From positions 1 through 47,774 of the forward strand of contig JAFWOE010000017.1 in assembly GCA_017509985.1 (NCBI GenBank): 47,774 bases of DNA. Reading direction: 5' to 3'. The stretch comes from Lachnospiraceae bacterium. GTDB taxonomy: Bacteria; Bacillota; Clostridia; Lachnospirales; Lachnospiraceae. Below, in pieces: positions 47,635 through 47,774 of this stretch. Position 1 is the stretch's first letter; every line of letters begins with the position of its first letter. Below the pieces are notes generated by a model, which was not told the origin of the DNA, did no database searches, and was given only the letters and a program-made list of their open reading frames with translations. Made by a program: the position numbers and the translations under genes.

Positions 47635-47774
47635 ATGAATGTCGGATTTGTAAATTACGAAACAGAAGGAGCTGTCGGCATCCTTACGATCGACCGTCCG
47701 AAAGCCCTGAATGCGCTGAACAGCCAGGTCCTCGAGGATCTGAATGCTGCCCTGGACGCAGTGGATGTCAACGA
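47635..47774 (+). CDS. Enoyl-CoA hydratase/crotonase family protein (3'-truncated by window edge)
   Basis: The first 46 codons of a crotonase-fold protein. AAGGAG lies about 8 bases before ATG 47635. VGILTIDRPKALNALNSQVLEDL is the standard N-terminal block of enoyl-CoA hydratases, including the clostridial 3-hydroxybutyryl-CoA dehydratase (crt). It is likely, but unproven in this window, that it starts the crt-bcd-etf-hbd butyryl-CoA operon, which in Clostridia begins with crt and is repressed by Rex; phased TTAACAA repeats upstream fit that idea. The rest of the gene is outside the window, so no catalytic glutamates can be checked. Confidence 0.85.
   Translation, partial: MNVGFVNYETEGAVGILTIDRPKALNALNSQVLEDLNAALDAVDVN

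Noticed and set aside
1-47774. CRISPR arrays, tRNA, rRNA, insertion sequences, phage genes and att sites
   Set aside because: I looked for regular spaced repeats, tRNA-like cloverleaves, transposase motifs and terminal repeats by eye and found none. A tRNA or covariance search would be needed to be final.

Overview
The window looks like a chromosomal segment of an anaerobic, Gram-positive Clostridia-type bacterium, most likely Lachnospiraceae-like. The reasons are the gene families and their order: coaD followed by a V-ATPase-subunit-H-like coiled-coil protein, recU, the TIGR03960/TIGR03936 pair next to an RNase E/G homologue, ruvA-ruvB-zapA-U32 peptidase, DUF2953 plus GerW (YtfI/YtfJ) sporulation genes, and a glycyl radical enzyme with its activase. 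Ribosome binding sites are mostly strong AGGAGG types. No rRNA, tRNA, CRISPR array, insertion sequence or phage gene was seen.

Layout. 1-2000: a more A/T-rich, decaying patch with the end of a membrane protein (probably CDP-alcohol phosphatidyltransferase), a VOC protein, an internally deleted and frameshifted GyrI-like gene, an XRE/zinc-ribbon regulator and an apparently internally deleted acetyltransferase. 2074-4402: methylguanine-DNA methyltransferase and a TauE/SafE transporter facing a LysR gene across overlapping divergent promoters. 4685-11770: a row of mostly co-directional genes (membrane protein, two acetyltransferases, DUF1848, S66 peptidase, SPL-family radical SAM protein, AlkD-like protein, acyltransferase). 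11889-18218: SpoIIE-type phosphatase, threonine aldolase-like enzyme, flavodoxin, a convergent alcohol dehydrogenase plus G3E-like GTPase pair, and a cation/Ca exchanger. 18287-26260: a long housekeeping run (mgsA-like, rsmD, coaD, coiled-coil protein, pseudouridine synthase, lepB, recU, two radical SAM-related tRNA-thiolation-like genes, a short rng). 26334-37540: MFS transporter, a YprB-like nuclease, ruvA-ruvB-zapA-U32, an FtsW/PBP pair, then a small unknown gene, DUF2953 and gerW. 37602-41042: a four-gene operon of MocA-like nucleotidyltransferase, histidine phosphatase-HD fusion, methyltransferase and epimerase. 41174-41605: a PH-domain protein. 41676-47352: a glycyl radical enzyme locus (SDR, glycyl radical enzyme, LysR on the minus strand; activase divergent on the plus strand). 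47635-end: the start of a crotonase gene, probably the first gene of a butyryl-CoA operon.

How the genes fit together. The activase would use S-adenosylmethionine and reduced Fe-S clusters to place a glycyl radical on the 839-residue enzyme, whose Cys-x-Glu active site points to a dehydratase/lyase chemistry rather than pyruvate formate-lyase. The neighbouring short-chain dehydrogenase would be expected to act on the substrate or product, and the LysR protein to sense an inducer. The enzyme carries an unusual four-cysteine cluster just after the active-site motif and its substrate cannot be named from sequence; this locus and the MocA/phosphatase-HD/methyltransferase/epimerase operon are the best candidates for undescribed biology. 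Smaller surprises are a methylglyoxal-synthase homologue with replaced active-site residues, an RNase E/G that ends before the zinc-link motif and is not followed by the L21/L27 genes, and a perfect hairpin directly in front of a start codon that lacks a Shine-Dalgarno sequence.
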